Part shown: one piece after another, positions 7,354 through 14,722 of the stretch
How the letters are laid out: each line of letters opens with the position of its first letter
Position numbering within the stretch: position 1 is the stretch's first letter
DNA from: an uncultured Clostridia bacterium
Lineage (GTDB): Bacteria; Bacillota; Clostridia; Lachnospirales; CAG-274
Length of the DNA stretch: 14,723 nt
Direction of reading: 5' to 3'
NCBI GenBank assembly: GCA_947589405.1
Contig: CANQBT010000044.1
Span: 1 to 14,723, forward strand
Notes under the pieces: generated by a model
What the model saw: the letters and a program-made list of their open reading frames with translations, nothing else
What the model was told of the DNA's origin: nothing
Database searches by the model: none
Position numbers and translations under genes: made by a program

Positions 7354-7361
7354 GTTAAATA

Positions 7362-8384
7362 TTATTGATTACTGTCCGCAGCAGTAGTCACCTTAACGGC
7401 AGAAGCTTCTATATCGGCAGGAATAGTAATGCCAAGCTCTGAAACAGTATCGGTGTTTATCATAAGCTGAGGATTAGAAGAATAGCCTATAGGCATGGTG
7501 CTTATATCGGCGCCTTCAATGATCTTAACAGCCATTTCGGCTGTGGTCCTGCCAAGATCCGAATAGCTTATTGTAACGGAAGCAAGTCCGCCGCCCTCAA
7601 GAGGACCCTGTTCGCCAACTATAACAGGAAGCCCTGCAGGATTGGTAATGCTTGATACCAAAGGCATAGATGAAGCAAGAACATTGTCTGTAGGAATATA
7701 GACTGCATCGCATGTGCCTATTACAGACTCCGTTACCTGTGCAACATCGTTAGATGATGTAACGGTCTTTCTTATTACTTCAAGACCCTTTGCCTTAGCG
7801 GCTTCTTCTGCCATGTCCGCCTGTATTGCAGAGTTATCCTCGCCTGAGCAGTACATAACGGTTATTTTCTTTGCATCGGGCAGTATCTCGGTAAGAAGAT
7901 CGATCTGCTCCTCAACGGGAGTAAGATCTGAAGTACCCGATAGGTTACCTCCGGGAACCTCGTTGCTGTCGCAAAGACCGACAGCCGCAGGATCGGTAAC
8001 AGCAGTTACAAGAATAGGAATATCCTTAGTTTCGGCAGCTATAGCCTGAGCAGCGGGAGTAGCAATGGCAAGAATAAGATCCTTGCCGTCAGAAACAAAC
8101 TTCTGAGAAATAGTCTGTAAATTGGACTGATCGCCCTGAGCATTCTGTACCTCGATATTCACCTTGTCCCCATCGTTATAGCCGGCATCGGCAAGCCCCT
8201 GTATAAAGCCTTCTCTTGCAGCGTCAAGAGCAGGGTGTTCTGTAAGCTGTATTATACCAATGTCAACAGGCGTTTTCATAGCCTGACCGTCCTCCTTAGC
8301 AGCGTCCTCTCCCGATCCGCCGCAGCCTGAAAGCAGGGTCATTGACAGCACGGCAGCTGTCATTAATGAAAGAAACCTTTTCAT
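7362..8384 (-). CDS. ABC transporter substrate-binding lipoprotein (PF04392 / TrpX-like family)
   Basis: A 340-residue lipoprotein. A Lys/Arg start and hydrophobic core lead to the lipobox LLSGC, with Cys21 as the lipidation site, and then a Gly/Ser/Asp-rich spacer. The mature part has the two-lobed PF04392/COG2984 pattern: VDIGIIQLTEHPALDAAREG near residue 40, IPILVTAVTDPAAVGL in the middle, and DAVYIPTDNVLASSM followed by PVIVGEQ and GLASVTISYSDLGR in the C-terminal lobe. The family delivers small organic ligands, in some cases tryptophan or other amino acids, to a membrane permease and an ATPase; the ligand here cannot be inferred. The start is fixed by AAAGGAGG upstream of the ATG. The expected permease gene downstream appears reduced to a stub, so the protein may now be an orphan. 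Confidence 0.92.
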   Translation of the reverse strand: MKRFLSLMTAAVLSMTLLSGCGGSGEDAAKEDGQAMKTPVDIGIIQLTEHPALDAAREGFIQGLADAGYNDGDKVNIEVQNAQGDQSNLQTISQKFVSDGKDLILAIATPAAQAIAAETKDIPILVTAVTDPAAVGLCDSNEVPGGNLSGTSDLTPVEEQIDLLTEILPDAKKITVMYCSGEDNSAIQADMAEEAAKAKGLEVIRKTVTSSNDVAQVTESVIGTCDAVYIPTDNVLASSMPLVSSITNPAGLPVIVGEQGPLEGGGLASVTISYSDLGRTTAEMAVKIIEGADISTMPIGYSSNPQLMINTDTVSELGITIPADIEASAVKVTTAADSNQ

Positions 8385-8419
8385 AAAATTACCTCCTTTA
8401 ATTTACTGATTATATTTTT

Positions 8420-8434
8420 CGGAACAATGTTCCG
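8420..8434. promoter_or_regulatory. Inverted repeat in the 5' leader of the substrate-binding gene (possible operator)
   Basis: CGGAAC-AAT-GTTCCG is a perfect 6-bp dyad with a 3-nt centre. It lies between the predicted promoter (8459-8487) and the ribosome binding site, at about +20 of the transcript. It may be a repressor operator or a small RNA hairpin. Confidence 0.45.
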
Positions 8435-8458
8435 TTATATACATTTTCGCATAATTAC

Positions 8459-8487
8459 ATTTTAAGTTAATTATATATAATTGTCAA
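8459..8487 (-). promoter_or_regulatory. Sigma-70-type promoter of the substrate-binding gene
   Basis: Read on the minus strand: TTGACA (8487-8482), a 17-nt spacer, and TAAAAT (8464-8459). It is close to consensus and about 75 nt upstream of the start codon. It shows that the gene is transcribed independently of gdhA, from which a terminator separates it. Confidence 0.75.
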
Positions 8488-8509
8488 ACATAATTGCCGG
8501 ATCCCAATA

Positions 8510-8538
8510 AAAAAAGCTGCCGTAACGACAGCTTTTTT
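8510..8538 (-). terminator. Intrinsic terminator of gdhA
   Basis: A 12-bp stem (8510-8521 with 8527-8538) in which the C8520/A8528 mismatch of the plus strand becomes a G-U pair on the minus strand. On the minus strand the stem ends in a T-run. It lies 18 nt after the gdhA stop codon. Confidence 0.88.
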
Positions 8539-8555
8539 ATAGTATAAACTGAATT

Positions 8556-9870
8556 TTAAACGATGCCCTGAGCCATCATAGCTTCTGCAACCTTCTTGAA
8601 GCCTGCGATATTAGCGCCTGCTACGAAGTTATCCTTCATGCCGTAAAGTGCAGCCTGCTCAGTCATTTCCTTACAGATGTTGATCATTATGCCCTTGAGC
8701 TTAGCGTCAACCTCGTCAAATGTCCAGCTCAGTCTTTCGCTGTTCTGGCTCATTTCAAGAGCTGATGTAGCAACGCCGCCTGCGTTTGCAGCCTTTGCGG
8801 GAGCAAAGAGAACGCCGCTCTTTAAGAATACGTCGATAGCCTCTAATGTAGAAGGCATGTTAGCGCCTTCGCCTACTGCTATACAGCCGTTAGCTGCAAG
8901 AGTCTTAGCGTCTGCTTCGTTAAGCTCGTTCTGAGTAGCACATGGTAAAGCGATGTCACACTTGATGTTCCAAACGCCCTTGCCCTCATGGTACTCTGCG
9001 TTCTTATGAGTCTGAGTATATTCTGCAAGTCTGCCTCTTCTTACGAACTTAAGGTCCTTAACGTATTCAATATCTACGCCGTCCTTGTCGTATACATAGC
9101 CGTTGGAATCTGAGAAGGATACTACCTTAGCGCCAAGCTGAGTAGCCTTTTCGGCAGCATATACGGCAACGTTGCCTGCACCTGATATAACAACTGTCTT
9201 ACCCTTGAAGCTCATGCCCTTATCATTGAGCATCTGCTCTACAAGGTATACAAGACCATAGCCTGTAGCCTCTGTTCTTACAAGAGAACCACCGAATGTA
9301 AGACCCTTGCCTGTTAAAACGCCTTCGTAAAGACCTGTGATCCTCTTGTACTGACCGTACATATAGCCGACCTCTCTGCCGCCTACGCCGATGTCGCCTG
9401 CGGGAACGTCTGTGTCAGCGCCGATATGTCTGTAAAGCTCAGTCATAAAGCTCTGGCAGAAGCGCATAACCTCGTTGTCGCTCTTACCCTTAGGATCAAA
9501 GTCTGAACCGCCCTTACCGCCGCCGATAGGCAGACCTGTAAGAGAATTCTTGAATATCTGCTCAAAGCCTAAGAACTTGATTATACCTAAGTTTACAGAT
9601 GGGTGGAATCTTAAACCGCCCTTGTAAGGTCCTATCTCTGAAGCCTCTGTTTACCTGTACGTTACCCTTGTCGTCGATCCATGGTACTCTGAACATTATC
9701 TGTCTTTCAGGCTCTACAAGTCTTTCAAGGAGAGCTGCCTTTTCATAAGAGCTGTCTGCCTCGATAACAGGCTTGATAGTATTGAGTACCTCAGTTGCTG
9801 CCTGATGGAATTCAGGCTGTGCAGGATTCTTTGCAATAAGTTCTGTAAGAACTCTGTCAACATATCCCAT
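8556..9870 (-). pseudogene. gdhA: NADP-type glutamate dehydrogenase, frame broken by an apparent 17-nt deletion
   Basis: Hexameric glutamate dehydrogenase interconverts 2-oxoglutarate plus ammonia and glutamate. The first frame runs from the ATG at 9870 (MGYVDRVLTELIAKNP) to MFRVPWIDDKGNVQVNRGFR. The second frame resumes at 9635 with IGPYKGGLRFHPS and continues to the stop at 8556. It contains GLPIGGGKGGSDFDPKGK, PAGDIGVGGREVGYMYGQYKR, the GGSLVRTEATGYG segment and the Rossmann motif SGAGNVAVY. Between the Arg codon (9637-9639) and the Ile codon (9633-9635) only one base remains, where the family has about six residues like VQFNSA. Restoring 17 bases gives 443 codons plus stop, the normal family length. 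The missing segment is highly conserved, so the gene as written should not give an active enzyme. A sequencing or assembly error is the main alternative. The GGAGG ribosome binding site at 9879-9883 fixes the start. Confidence 0.93.
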
Positions 9871-9917
9871 TTTTGTTTCCTCCGTTCTGTGCTTTATTTA
9901 TACTTTTTACGTGACCT

Positions 9918-9961
9918 ATGGCGCAAAAAAGCAACAGGTGACCCTATTGCAGAGGCGCCAT
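9918..9961 (-). ncRNA. Folded leader element of gdhA mRNA, class unknown
   Basis: The roughly 100-nt leader contains two nested stems. A 7-bp outer stem (9918-9924 with 9955-9961) encloses an 8-bp hairpin (9931-9938 with 9943-9950) with loop GUCA. One pair of the inner stem is G-U only when read on the minus strand, fitting an RNA made in the gdhA direction. It may be a cis-regulatory element sensing nitrogen status, but I do not recognise a known riboswitch. Confidence 0.5.
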
Positions 9962-9975
9962 TGCCCTTGTGTATA

Positions 9976-10004
9976 ATTATATAATCACTTACAACTATTG
10001 TCAA
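9976..10004 (-). promoter_or_regulatory. Consensus sigma-70-type promoter of gdhA
   Basis: Read on the minus strand: TTGACA (10004-9999), exactly 17 nt, and TATAAT (9981-9976), a full-consensus promoter. Transcription would start near 9969, giving a leader of about 100 nt. Strong expression of gdhA in the ancestral state is implied. Confidence 0.82.
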
Positions 10005-10105
10005 TAAAATTGCTTTCGGCATATTATACGAAATATCTAAAGTTTTTTTATGAAATATGTTAAAAAAATTAATTATTTTAATATTAAACATATCTTAATA
10101 AAGTG

Positions 10106-10134
10106 TTGTAATATGTAATTTTATGCTTTATACT
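10106..10134 (+). promoter_or_regulatory. Candidate promoter of the DUF4127 operon
   Basis: TTGTAA (10106-10111), a 17-nt spacer and TATACT (10129-10134), 33 nt before the start codon and divergent from the gdhA promoter. The stretch between the two promoters (10005-10105) is very AT-rich and shows nothing else. Confidence 0.6.
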
Positions 10135-10167
10135 GTATTTATAAACAAATAAAAGGAGAGTATATAC

Positions 10168-11979
10168 ATGAAAAAATTAATTTTTGCTGCGGTTGCTGCC
10201 ATATCTCTTGCCTTTGCTTCCGCCGCATATGCCGATACTGTGATAAATGTACCTATTGACGGCAGACCCGTAAGCGATGAATATCTTAAAAATCTGGCTG
10301 CTATAGGAAACGACAAATATATTACGGTATCAAAGGAAAATATGGACTTCTTCTCATCCTATGAACCCGACAACCATATCGGAAAAAGCGCCAATATAAG
10401 AGAAGAGCTGTACAACATAGTTTCTGAAAACAACAATAAATATACTTCTGTTATTATAAACACCTCCTCCTATATTACAAACGGACTTGTAGGCAGCCGA
10501 TGCGGTGTAAATTATGAGGATACATACGATGCTCTTAAGGATCTGCACAAGCTTATAACAGATTTTCCCGAGCCTAAATATTATGTAAATCTTTCGGTGC
10601 CTCGTTCTTTGCCCGAAACACGGTTCAATGAAATATGGTATAACGACAAACCCCTTAAGGGACTTGCCTACTATTATCTGAAGGAGGATCCCGACTGTGA
10701 GGACCACAGCGAAATTGCGCTTAAATACAGCAATGTTACGCCTATACAGTATATTATGGAGTTCAGCTATGTGGACAGCAAGGCGGCAGAGCTGGGAGAG
10801 GACAAGCTGACCTCTTGGGAAAAGAGCTTCCTTCATTATTTCAACAGCAATGTAAAGACAAAGGAGCCATGTAAGAAATATGTAGAGTACTACAGAAAGC
10901 CCTATGAAATGACCGCCGTTATATTTTCATCACTTCTCCGTTGGCACAAGGCCGGAGAGCTTGATGAAATAGTTGTGAGCAACGACGATCTGCAAATACC
11001 TGATTTTATAACATACATGGCGAATAAAAAGGCGGACTGGGTGCAGACTAAGAACAATTCACCCATAAAATACAGCTATGCAAGACAGTATATGGAAACC
11101 TCTCCTTCCTCAATACAAAGACGTTTTGCCGATACCTATGGAGAAAGAGAGCTTGGACGAGCGCTTACGGGAAACGGCAAGAGCATAAATATAATATACG
11201 GCACAGACGAGATACCTCAGCTCATATATGCCAGAGATTATGCTTCCAGAAAAAACACTACCGCAAATATTTCCGTAGAATACAATGATGTTTCGCAGAA
11301 TGTAGCCACCTTTGACGTACTCCAGCCCGGAAGCATCACAAGGACCGCCCTTAATTTCGTAAAGGGCAGCGCCATAGAAAATACGGACAAAAAGACGGAT
11401 ATGTTTATTTACGATTACAGACTTGAGAACAATACCTCAGAAGCCATGCTTGCAAAGCTTGAACGCTCTTATAAAAAGGGAAACAGCGTCGGACTGATAG
11501 AGCTGTTCAGCGGGACTAAAGAAAACACATTTTTTATGAAAATGAGAAATAAAAAAGAGCTTGGTATGCTTTCAGCCTACTCCGCATGGAATACAAATGC
11601 CAACGCCATAGGCTTAGGTATAGCTCACGCACAGGTATGCGCCATAGCAAACGAGTGTACAAACAGTCCGTCCACATCTCTTGAAGCCCAGCTGAATATG
11701 CTTATGCAGCATCTTATTGAAGACGGCATATATACCAAGAGGATAAAGCTGGCTCTTTCCAATAAGGGCTATCGCCCCAATGTAGAGGACAGGACCCACT
11801 CCCAGATGCTTTACGATATGCTTGAGATAAATACCGTCACAGACAATATAAAGGCTATGGGCTATACCTTCAAAGGTATAGACTATACTGCCGATTCAGC
11901 CGAGATAACAAAAACCTCCTTCCCTTGGGGCAGGACATTTGACATTTATGTAAATGGCAGCGTCAGCGTAAAGAGATGA
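10168..11979 (+). CDS. Secreted DUF4127 family protein
   Basis: A 603-residue protein with a clear signal peptide: MKKL start, hydrophobic core, and cleavage after AAYA at residue 22. The mature protein opens with TVINVPIDGRPVSDEYLKNL, the characteristic start of DUF4127. Other family-like segments are the central LDEIVVSNDDLQIPDF and the later IIYGTDEIPQLIYARDYASR. The domain has no established function that I know of; its conserved Asp/Asn clusters make an enzymatic role plausible, but that is inference. No anchor or dockerin is present. The start is set by AAAGGAGAG seven bases before the ATG. The next two genes follow at 37 and 15 bp on the same strand, so an operon with a HAD phosphatase and a lipid kinase is likely. 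Confidence 0.85.
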   Translation: MKKLIFAAVAAISLAFASAAYADTVINVPIDGRPVSDEYLKNLAAIGNDKYITVSKENMDFFSSYEPDNHIGKSANIREELYNIVSENNNKYTSVIINTSSYITNGLVGSRCGVNYEDTYDALKDLHKLITDFPEPKYYVNLSVPRSLPETRFNEIWYNDKPLKGLAYYYLKEDPDCEDHSEIALKYSNVTPIQYIMEFSYVDSKAAELGEDKLTSWEKSFLHYFNSNVKTKEPCKKYVEYYRKPYEMTAVIFSSLLRWHKAGELDEIVVSNDDLQIPDFITYMANKKADWVQTKNNSPIKYSYARQYMETSPSSIQRRFADTYGERELGRALTGNGKSINIIYGTDEIPQLIYARDYASRKNTTANISVEYNDVSQNVATFDVLQPGSITRTALNFVKGSAIENTDKKTDMFIYDYRLENNTSEAMLAKLERSYKKGNSVGLIELFSGTKENTFFMKMRNKKELGMLSAYSAWNTNANAIGLGIAHAQVCAIANECTNSPSTSLEAQLNMLMQHLIEDGIYTKRIKLALSNKGYRPNVEDRTHSQMLYDMLEINTVTDNIKAMGYTFKGIDYTADSAEITKTSFPWGRTFDIYVNGSVSVKR

Positions 11980-12016
11980 CAAGCCCTACTCTGTATTATA
12001 CAACAAGGAGAAAATT

Positions 12017-12844
12017 ATGTACAAATTAATAGCAACGGACTGTGACGGAACCATATTGGATCCCGAAGGCTTTCTTCCTCAGGAGATAATACGTGTATTC
12101 CGTAAGCTGAATGACATGGGAATACATATACTGCCTGTTACGGGACGTAATGATATAATAGCAAGGGATTATCTGGACGAGCTGGGAATAGGCTGCCCCG
12201 TTATAGGCTGCAACGGAGCGACGCTTGTGAATTTTTACACAGGAGAGCGCTTTTTTACAAAGGCAATAGATAGGGAAAACGTTATAAAATTCCTGGATAT
12301 ATGCAAAAGATTTGAAACACCCTGCAAGATATTTACAACAGAAAAGCAGTACACCAACAGCAGAACACTATATGAGGGAGGTATAAATCTTATAACGGTA
12401 GGCTATAAGAAGAAAATGAAGTACTCCATCGAAACAATGCTTGTAGAGGACATATATTCTGTTGCTGATGAAGAAAATATAATAAAATGCGTTGTTGTAA
12501 ACAACGATGTGGATTTTGTGCTAAGAATAAGGGACGCAATAAATAAAGAAATTCCCACACTCAAGGCAGTACAGTCCAACTGGAACTGTATAGACGTGAA
12601 CCGAAAGGACGTATCTAAAGGCGCAGCGGTACTTGAATATGCAAAAATGCTGGGCATACGCTCTGAGGAAATAATTGCCTTTGGCGATAGTGAAAACGAC
12701 CTTTCCATGATAGAAGCGGCAGGCTTGGGGATAGCCGTAGGCAATGCCCACATCTGTCTTAAGAACAAAGCCGACCTTGTATGCGGTACAAACGGCGAAA
12801 TAGGTGTGGCAAAGGTATTGAAGGAAATTTTTAATATAGCGTAG
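12017..12844 (+). CDS. Cof-type HAD-IIB family phosphatase
   Basis: A 275-residue cytoplasmic hydrolase. Motif I is DCDGT (Asp8 nucleophile and Asp10 acid/base). Motif II is the Thr of VTGR at residue 42. Motif III is Lys201 in DVSKGAAV, and motif IV is GDSENDLSMI at 223-232. The roughly 110 residues between motifs II and III form the C2-type cap of the Cof/YidA group. Such enzymes dephosphorylate sugar phosphates, flavin or pyridoxal phosphates and related metabolites; the cap decides the substrate, which cannot be read here. All catalytic residues are intact and the length is typical. The start is set by AAGGAG at 12005-12010, six bases upstream. Position before a lipid kinase suggests a phospholipid or sugar-phosphate role, but this is weak inference. 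Confidence 0.93.
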   Translation: MYKLIATDCDGTILDPEGFLPQEIIRVFRKLNDMGIHILPVTGRNDIIARDYLDELGIGCPVIGCNGATLVNFYTGERFFTKAIDRENVIKFLDICKRFETPCKIFTTEKQYTNSRTLYEGGINLITVGYKKKMKYSIETMLVEDIYSVADEENIIKCVVVNNDVDFVLRIRDAINKEIPTLKAVQSNWNCIDVNRKDVSKGAAVLEYAKMLGIRSEEIIAFGDSENDLSMIEAAGLGIAVGNAHICLKNKADLVCGTNGEIGVAKVLKEIFNIA

Positions 12845-12859
12845 AAGGGGTATTGAAAT

Positions 12860-13741
12860 ATGAAAAAATTACTGCTGTTGGCAAACATTCATTCAGGAAA
12901 GGGAATAATAGAAGAGCAGCTTGCTTCTATTATAAACTATTACAACGTATCCGAATATGAAGTGACCGTATATATATCCCAATACAGCGGACATATAGAG
13001 AAAATAGCAAGGGAAAGGGGCAGTAATTTTGACGTATTGGTATGCTGCGGAGGTGACGGCACTCTCAATGAAACCGTAAACGGCATAATGTCTCTTGAAA
13101 AAAAGCCTGCTCTCGGTTATGTGCCCTGCGGTTCCACAAACGACTTTGCGTCAAGCATAGGAATACCTCTTAATATAGAAGACAGCTATAAAAAAGCCAT
13201 AGACGGAAAAATATTCGATCTGGACATAGGCCGCATAAACGACAAGCATTTTGTATACGTAGCCGGCTTCGGACTTTTTACAAACATATCCTATGAAACT
13301 CCACAGAATATAAAGAACGTGCTGGGCTATCAGGCATATCTTCTGGAGGGACTTAAGCAGCTTACAAATATTAAAAGCTACCGTCTGTCAATAGAGTATG
13401 ACGGCGGCACTATAAATGACGATATGATAATAGGTCTTATATCCAACTCCAACAGTATAGCCGGAATGAAAACCATTTTCAAAAACTATGCGGATCTGAA
13501 CGACGGACTTTTTGAAGTGCTTCTTGTAAAAACGCCAAAGAATGTAAACCTGGTGAAGAGCATTATAACAAGTATTCTGGAAAAAGACTTTGACCCTGAG
13601 CTTTTCTACAGCTTCAAGACCTCACACATATCAATAAAGTGTAGCGAGGAAATAAGCTGGACAATAGACGGCGAGTACTGCGGCTCATATGATAAGGCGG
13701 ATATAAGCGTAATGAATAAGGCTGTGGAAATAAGGCATTAG
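12860..13741 (+). CDS. YegS/DgkB-type diacylglycerol or related lipid kinase
   Basis: A 293-residue protein of the DAGK catalytic family. It begins KKLLLLANIHSGKG, the usual N-terminal phosphate-binding strand and loop. The nucleotide-binding motif GGDGTLNE is at 64-71, followed by the PCGSTNDFA motif at 89-97, with Ser in place of the more common Gly-Thr pairing. The C-terminal beta-domain includes FDLDIGRIND, an AGFGLF segment, GLFEVLLVKTP, and ends with the typical WTIDGEY stretch. It should phosphorylate a lipid such as diacylglycerol at the inner membrane face, recycling it into phospholipid synthesis; the exact substrate is not defined by sequence. It starts 15 bp after the HAD gene, with AAGGGG at 12845-12850, so the two are almost certainly co-transcribed. 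Confidence 0.92.
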   Translation: MKKLLLLANIHSGKGIIEEQLASIINYYNVSEYEVTVYISQYSGHIEKIARERGSNFDVLVCCGGDGTLNETVNGIMSLEKKPALGYVPCGSTNDFASSIGIPLNIEDSYKKAIDGKIFDLDIGRINDKHFVYVAGFGLFTNISYETPQNIKNVLGYQAYLLEGLKQLTNIKSYRLSIEYDGGTINDDMIIGLISNSNSIAGMKTIFKNYADLNDGLFEVLLVKTPKNVNLVKSIITSILEKDFDPELFYSFKTSHISIKCSEEISWTIDGEYCGSYDKADISVMNKAVEIRH

Positions 13742-13756
13742 GTGGTAAGGTCGAAG

Positions 13757-13799
13757 TCGACCCTTCCGCCATTTCAAACAATAAAATTGTTTGAAATGG
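13757..13799. repeat. Dispersed 26-nt repeat, copy 2, within a 14-bp perfect hairpin
   Basis: 13757-13782 is the inverted counterpart of 7122-7147 (25 of 26 identical). Its outer 14 bases (13769-13782) pair perfectly with 13786-13799 around an AAA loop, so the end of the repeat is present twice, head to head. A GGTCGA/TCGACC dyad (13749-13754 with 13757-13762) borders it. The layout resembles the inverted ends of a MITE-like element. Confidence 0.6.
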
Positions 13800-13803
13800 T
13801 CCC

Positions 13804-13843
13804 CCTCCCCTCGACGCTCAATATAAAATTGAGCTAGGGGAGG
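13804..13843. repeat. Second stacked inverted repeat in the non-coding block
   Basis: The arms CCTCCCCT (13804-13811) and AGGGGAGG (13836-13843) enclose a further stem, GCTCAAT (13816-13822) with ATTGAGC (13828-13834), around an ATAAA loop. Together with the adjacent repeats it makes 13742-13962 an unusually structured region with no credible gene. No T-run follows either stem. Confidence 0.55.
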
Positions 13844-13882
13844 CTAGAGGTGGGGAGGAAAAGAGGACGCTTTAAGTTATTA

Positions 13883-13905
13883 GTAGGGGCGTGCATTGCA
13901 CGTCC
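13883..13905. repeat. REP-like palindrome related to 4896-4924
   Basis: The GTAGGGGCGTGCATTGCACG core is almost self-complementary (GGGCGTGCA at 13887-13895 with the arm at 13897-13905, one G-U pair). It resembles the hairpin at 4896-4924 in its GTAGGG-CGTG start and symmetry. Two copies in one window suggest a dispersed palindromic family in this genome. Confidence 0.45.
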
Positions 13906-13962
13906 GAAATGCTGTATAAACAGCTAGAGAAAAGTGATAACCAAAGCCCCATAAATACAACC

Positions 13963-13998
13963 AAAGCCGCCGCACAGGTCATAGTGCGACGGCTTTTT
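13963..13998. terminator. Intrinsic terminator, probably bidirectional, between convergent genes
   Basis: 13-base arms 13963-13975 and 13984-13996 pair with one non-canonical position (a G-U pair on the minus strand) around an 8-nt loop. On the plus strand a five-T run (13994-13998) follows; on the minus strand the tail is weaker. It lies between the plus-strand lipid kinase operon and the minus-strand stalk-domain gene, and can serve both. Confidence 0.82.
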
Positions 13999-14011
13999 AA
14001 TTTACTTTATT

Positions 14012-14722
14012 TTACTTTACAGCATATACGGCGGTTTTGGTCTCGGCTATCCATTTTGTATCGGTACCGAGAGCCTTGCCTAAAGCTCTGAAAGGTATAT
14101 ACATTCTTTCGTTCTTTATTTCCGCTTTTACGCCGTTTTCCATTTCAACGGCTCTGCTTCCTATCATCATGATATTGCTGCCTGATTTGAAGCTTACAAT
14201 ATCATCACCGACATATATTGTTGCAGTCTTTGTGACAGCGTCCCAATCCACAAGTCCGCTTTTGTCCGCCTTGTCAACATTCTTACCGGCAATAGCGACT
14301 GCCGCAAATCTGAGAGGAACGAGCATAGACTGTGATTCAGGCTGTATATAAGCAGCTGCATCGATTTCATATTCATCTTCGCCTACGGTGATCTTACTGC
14401 TGCCTACGGATACTCTTACCTCTTCTTTTATAGGACTTTCCTTTTCTTCCTCTGTTACGGCTTCTGTAGTGGTTTCGCTGTTTACATTAGGAATATTGCG
14501 GATATGACCGCCTCTGCTTCCTCTTGAAGCTGTTGTTGAAGTTTCGGTTTCTTCTGCTGTGGTAGTTTCCGTTGCGGTTTCCGTTTCCGTTGCGGTAGAG
14601 GTTTCCGTTGAAGTTTCCGTTTCCGCTGCGGTAGAGGTTTCGGTTTCCGCTGCGGTGGTGGTTTCCGTTACGGTTTCTGTTGTTACGGTAGATGTTTCGT
14701 CTGATGCACCGCCGCTGCTTTC
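14012..14722 (-). CDS. Surface protein with Thr/Glu-rich linker and C-terminal stalk (copper amine oxidase N-type) domain, 5' partial
   Basis: The frame is open to the end of the window, leaving 236 residues of the C-terminal part. It begins with a low-complexity Thr/Glu/Ser stretch of about 60 residues, then a basic joint (RGSRGGHIRNIPN), a short acidic linker, and a C-terminal domain of about 130 residues. That domain has the PF07833 pattern: VRVSVGSSKITVGEDEYEID, MLVPLRFAAVAI, TATIYVGDDIV, and a second MYIPFRALGKALG unit followed by WIAETKTAVYAVK. Such domains occur in many exported Clostridia proteins as wall-associated or stalk modules and are not amine oxidases. The missing N-terminal part may carry the functional domain and signal peptide. 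The stop lies 13 nt from the shared terminator. Confidence 0.85.
   Translation of the reverse strand, partial: ESSGGASDETSTVTTETVTETTTAAETETSTAAETETSTETSTATETETATETTTAEETETSTTASRGSRGGHIRNIPNVNSETTTEAVTEEEKESPIKEEVRVSVGSSKITVGEDEYEIDAAAYIQPESQSMLVPLRFAAVAIAGKNVDKADKSGLVDWDAVTKTATIYVGDDIVSFKSGSNIMMIGSRAVEMENGVKAEIKNERMYIPFRALGKALGTDTKWIAETKTAVYAVK
14530..14700 (-). repeat. Degenerate tandem repeat encoding the Thr/Glu-rich linker
   Basis: The minus strand repeats blocks such as GAAACCTCTACCGCAGCGGA and GAAACGGAAAC with small variations, translating to units like TSTAAETE and TSTATETE. The length probably varies by slippage or recombination. It acts as a flexible, possibly glycosylated spacer by analogy with other secreted Clostridia proteins. 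Confidence 0.65.

Noticed and set aside
9562..9870. Programmed ribosomal frameshift in gdhA
   Set aside because: A simple shift cannot restore the protein because about six conserved residues are missing at the junction, and no slippery sequence is visible.
9918..9961. Glutamine riboswitch upstream of gdhA
   Set aside because: The nested stems do not show the conserved bases I associate with known glutamine-binding RNA classes, so only an unclassified leader is claimed.
13769..13799. Terminator of the lipid kinase gene
   Set aside because: The 14-bp stem is AT-rich and is followed by a C-rich stretch, not T residues; the hairpin at 13963-13998 is the better terminator.
13891..14091. A 66-codon plus-strand frame after the lipid kinase
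   Set aside because: It runs through a palindrome and a terminator hairpin, has no ribosome binding site and overlaps the end of the stalk-domain gene.
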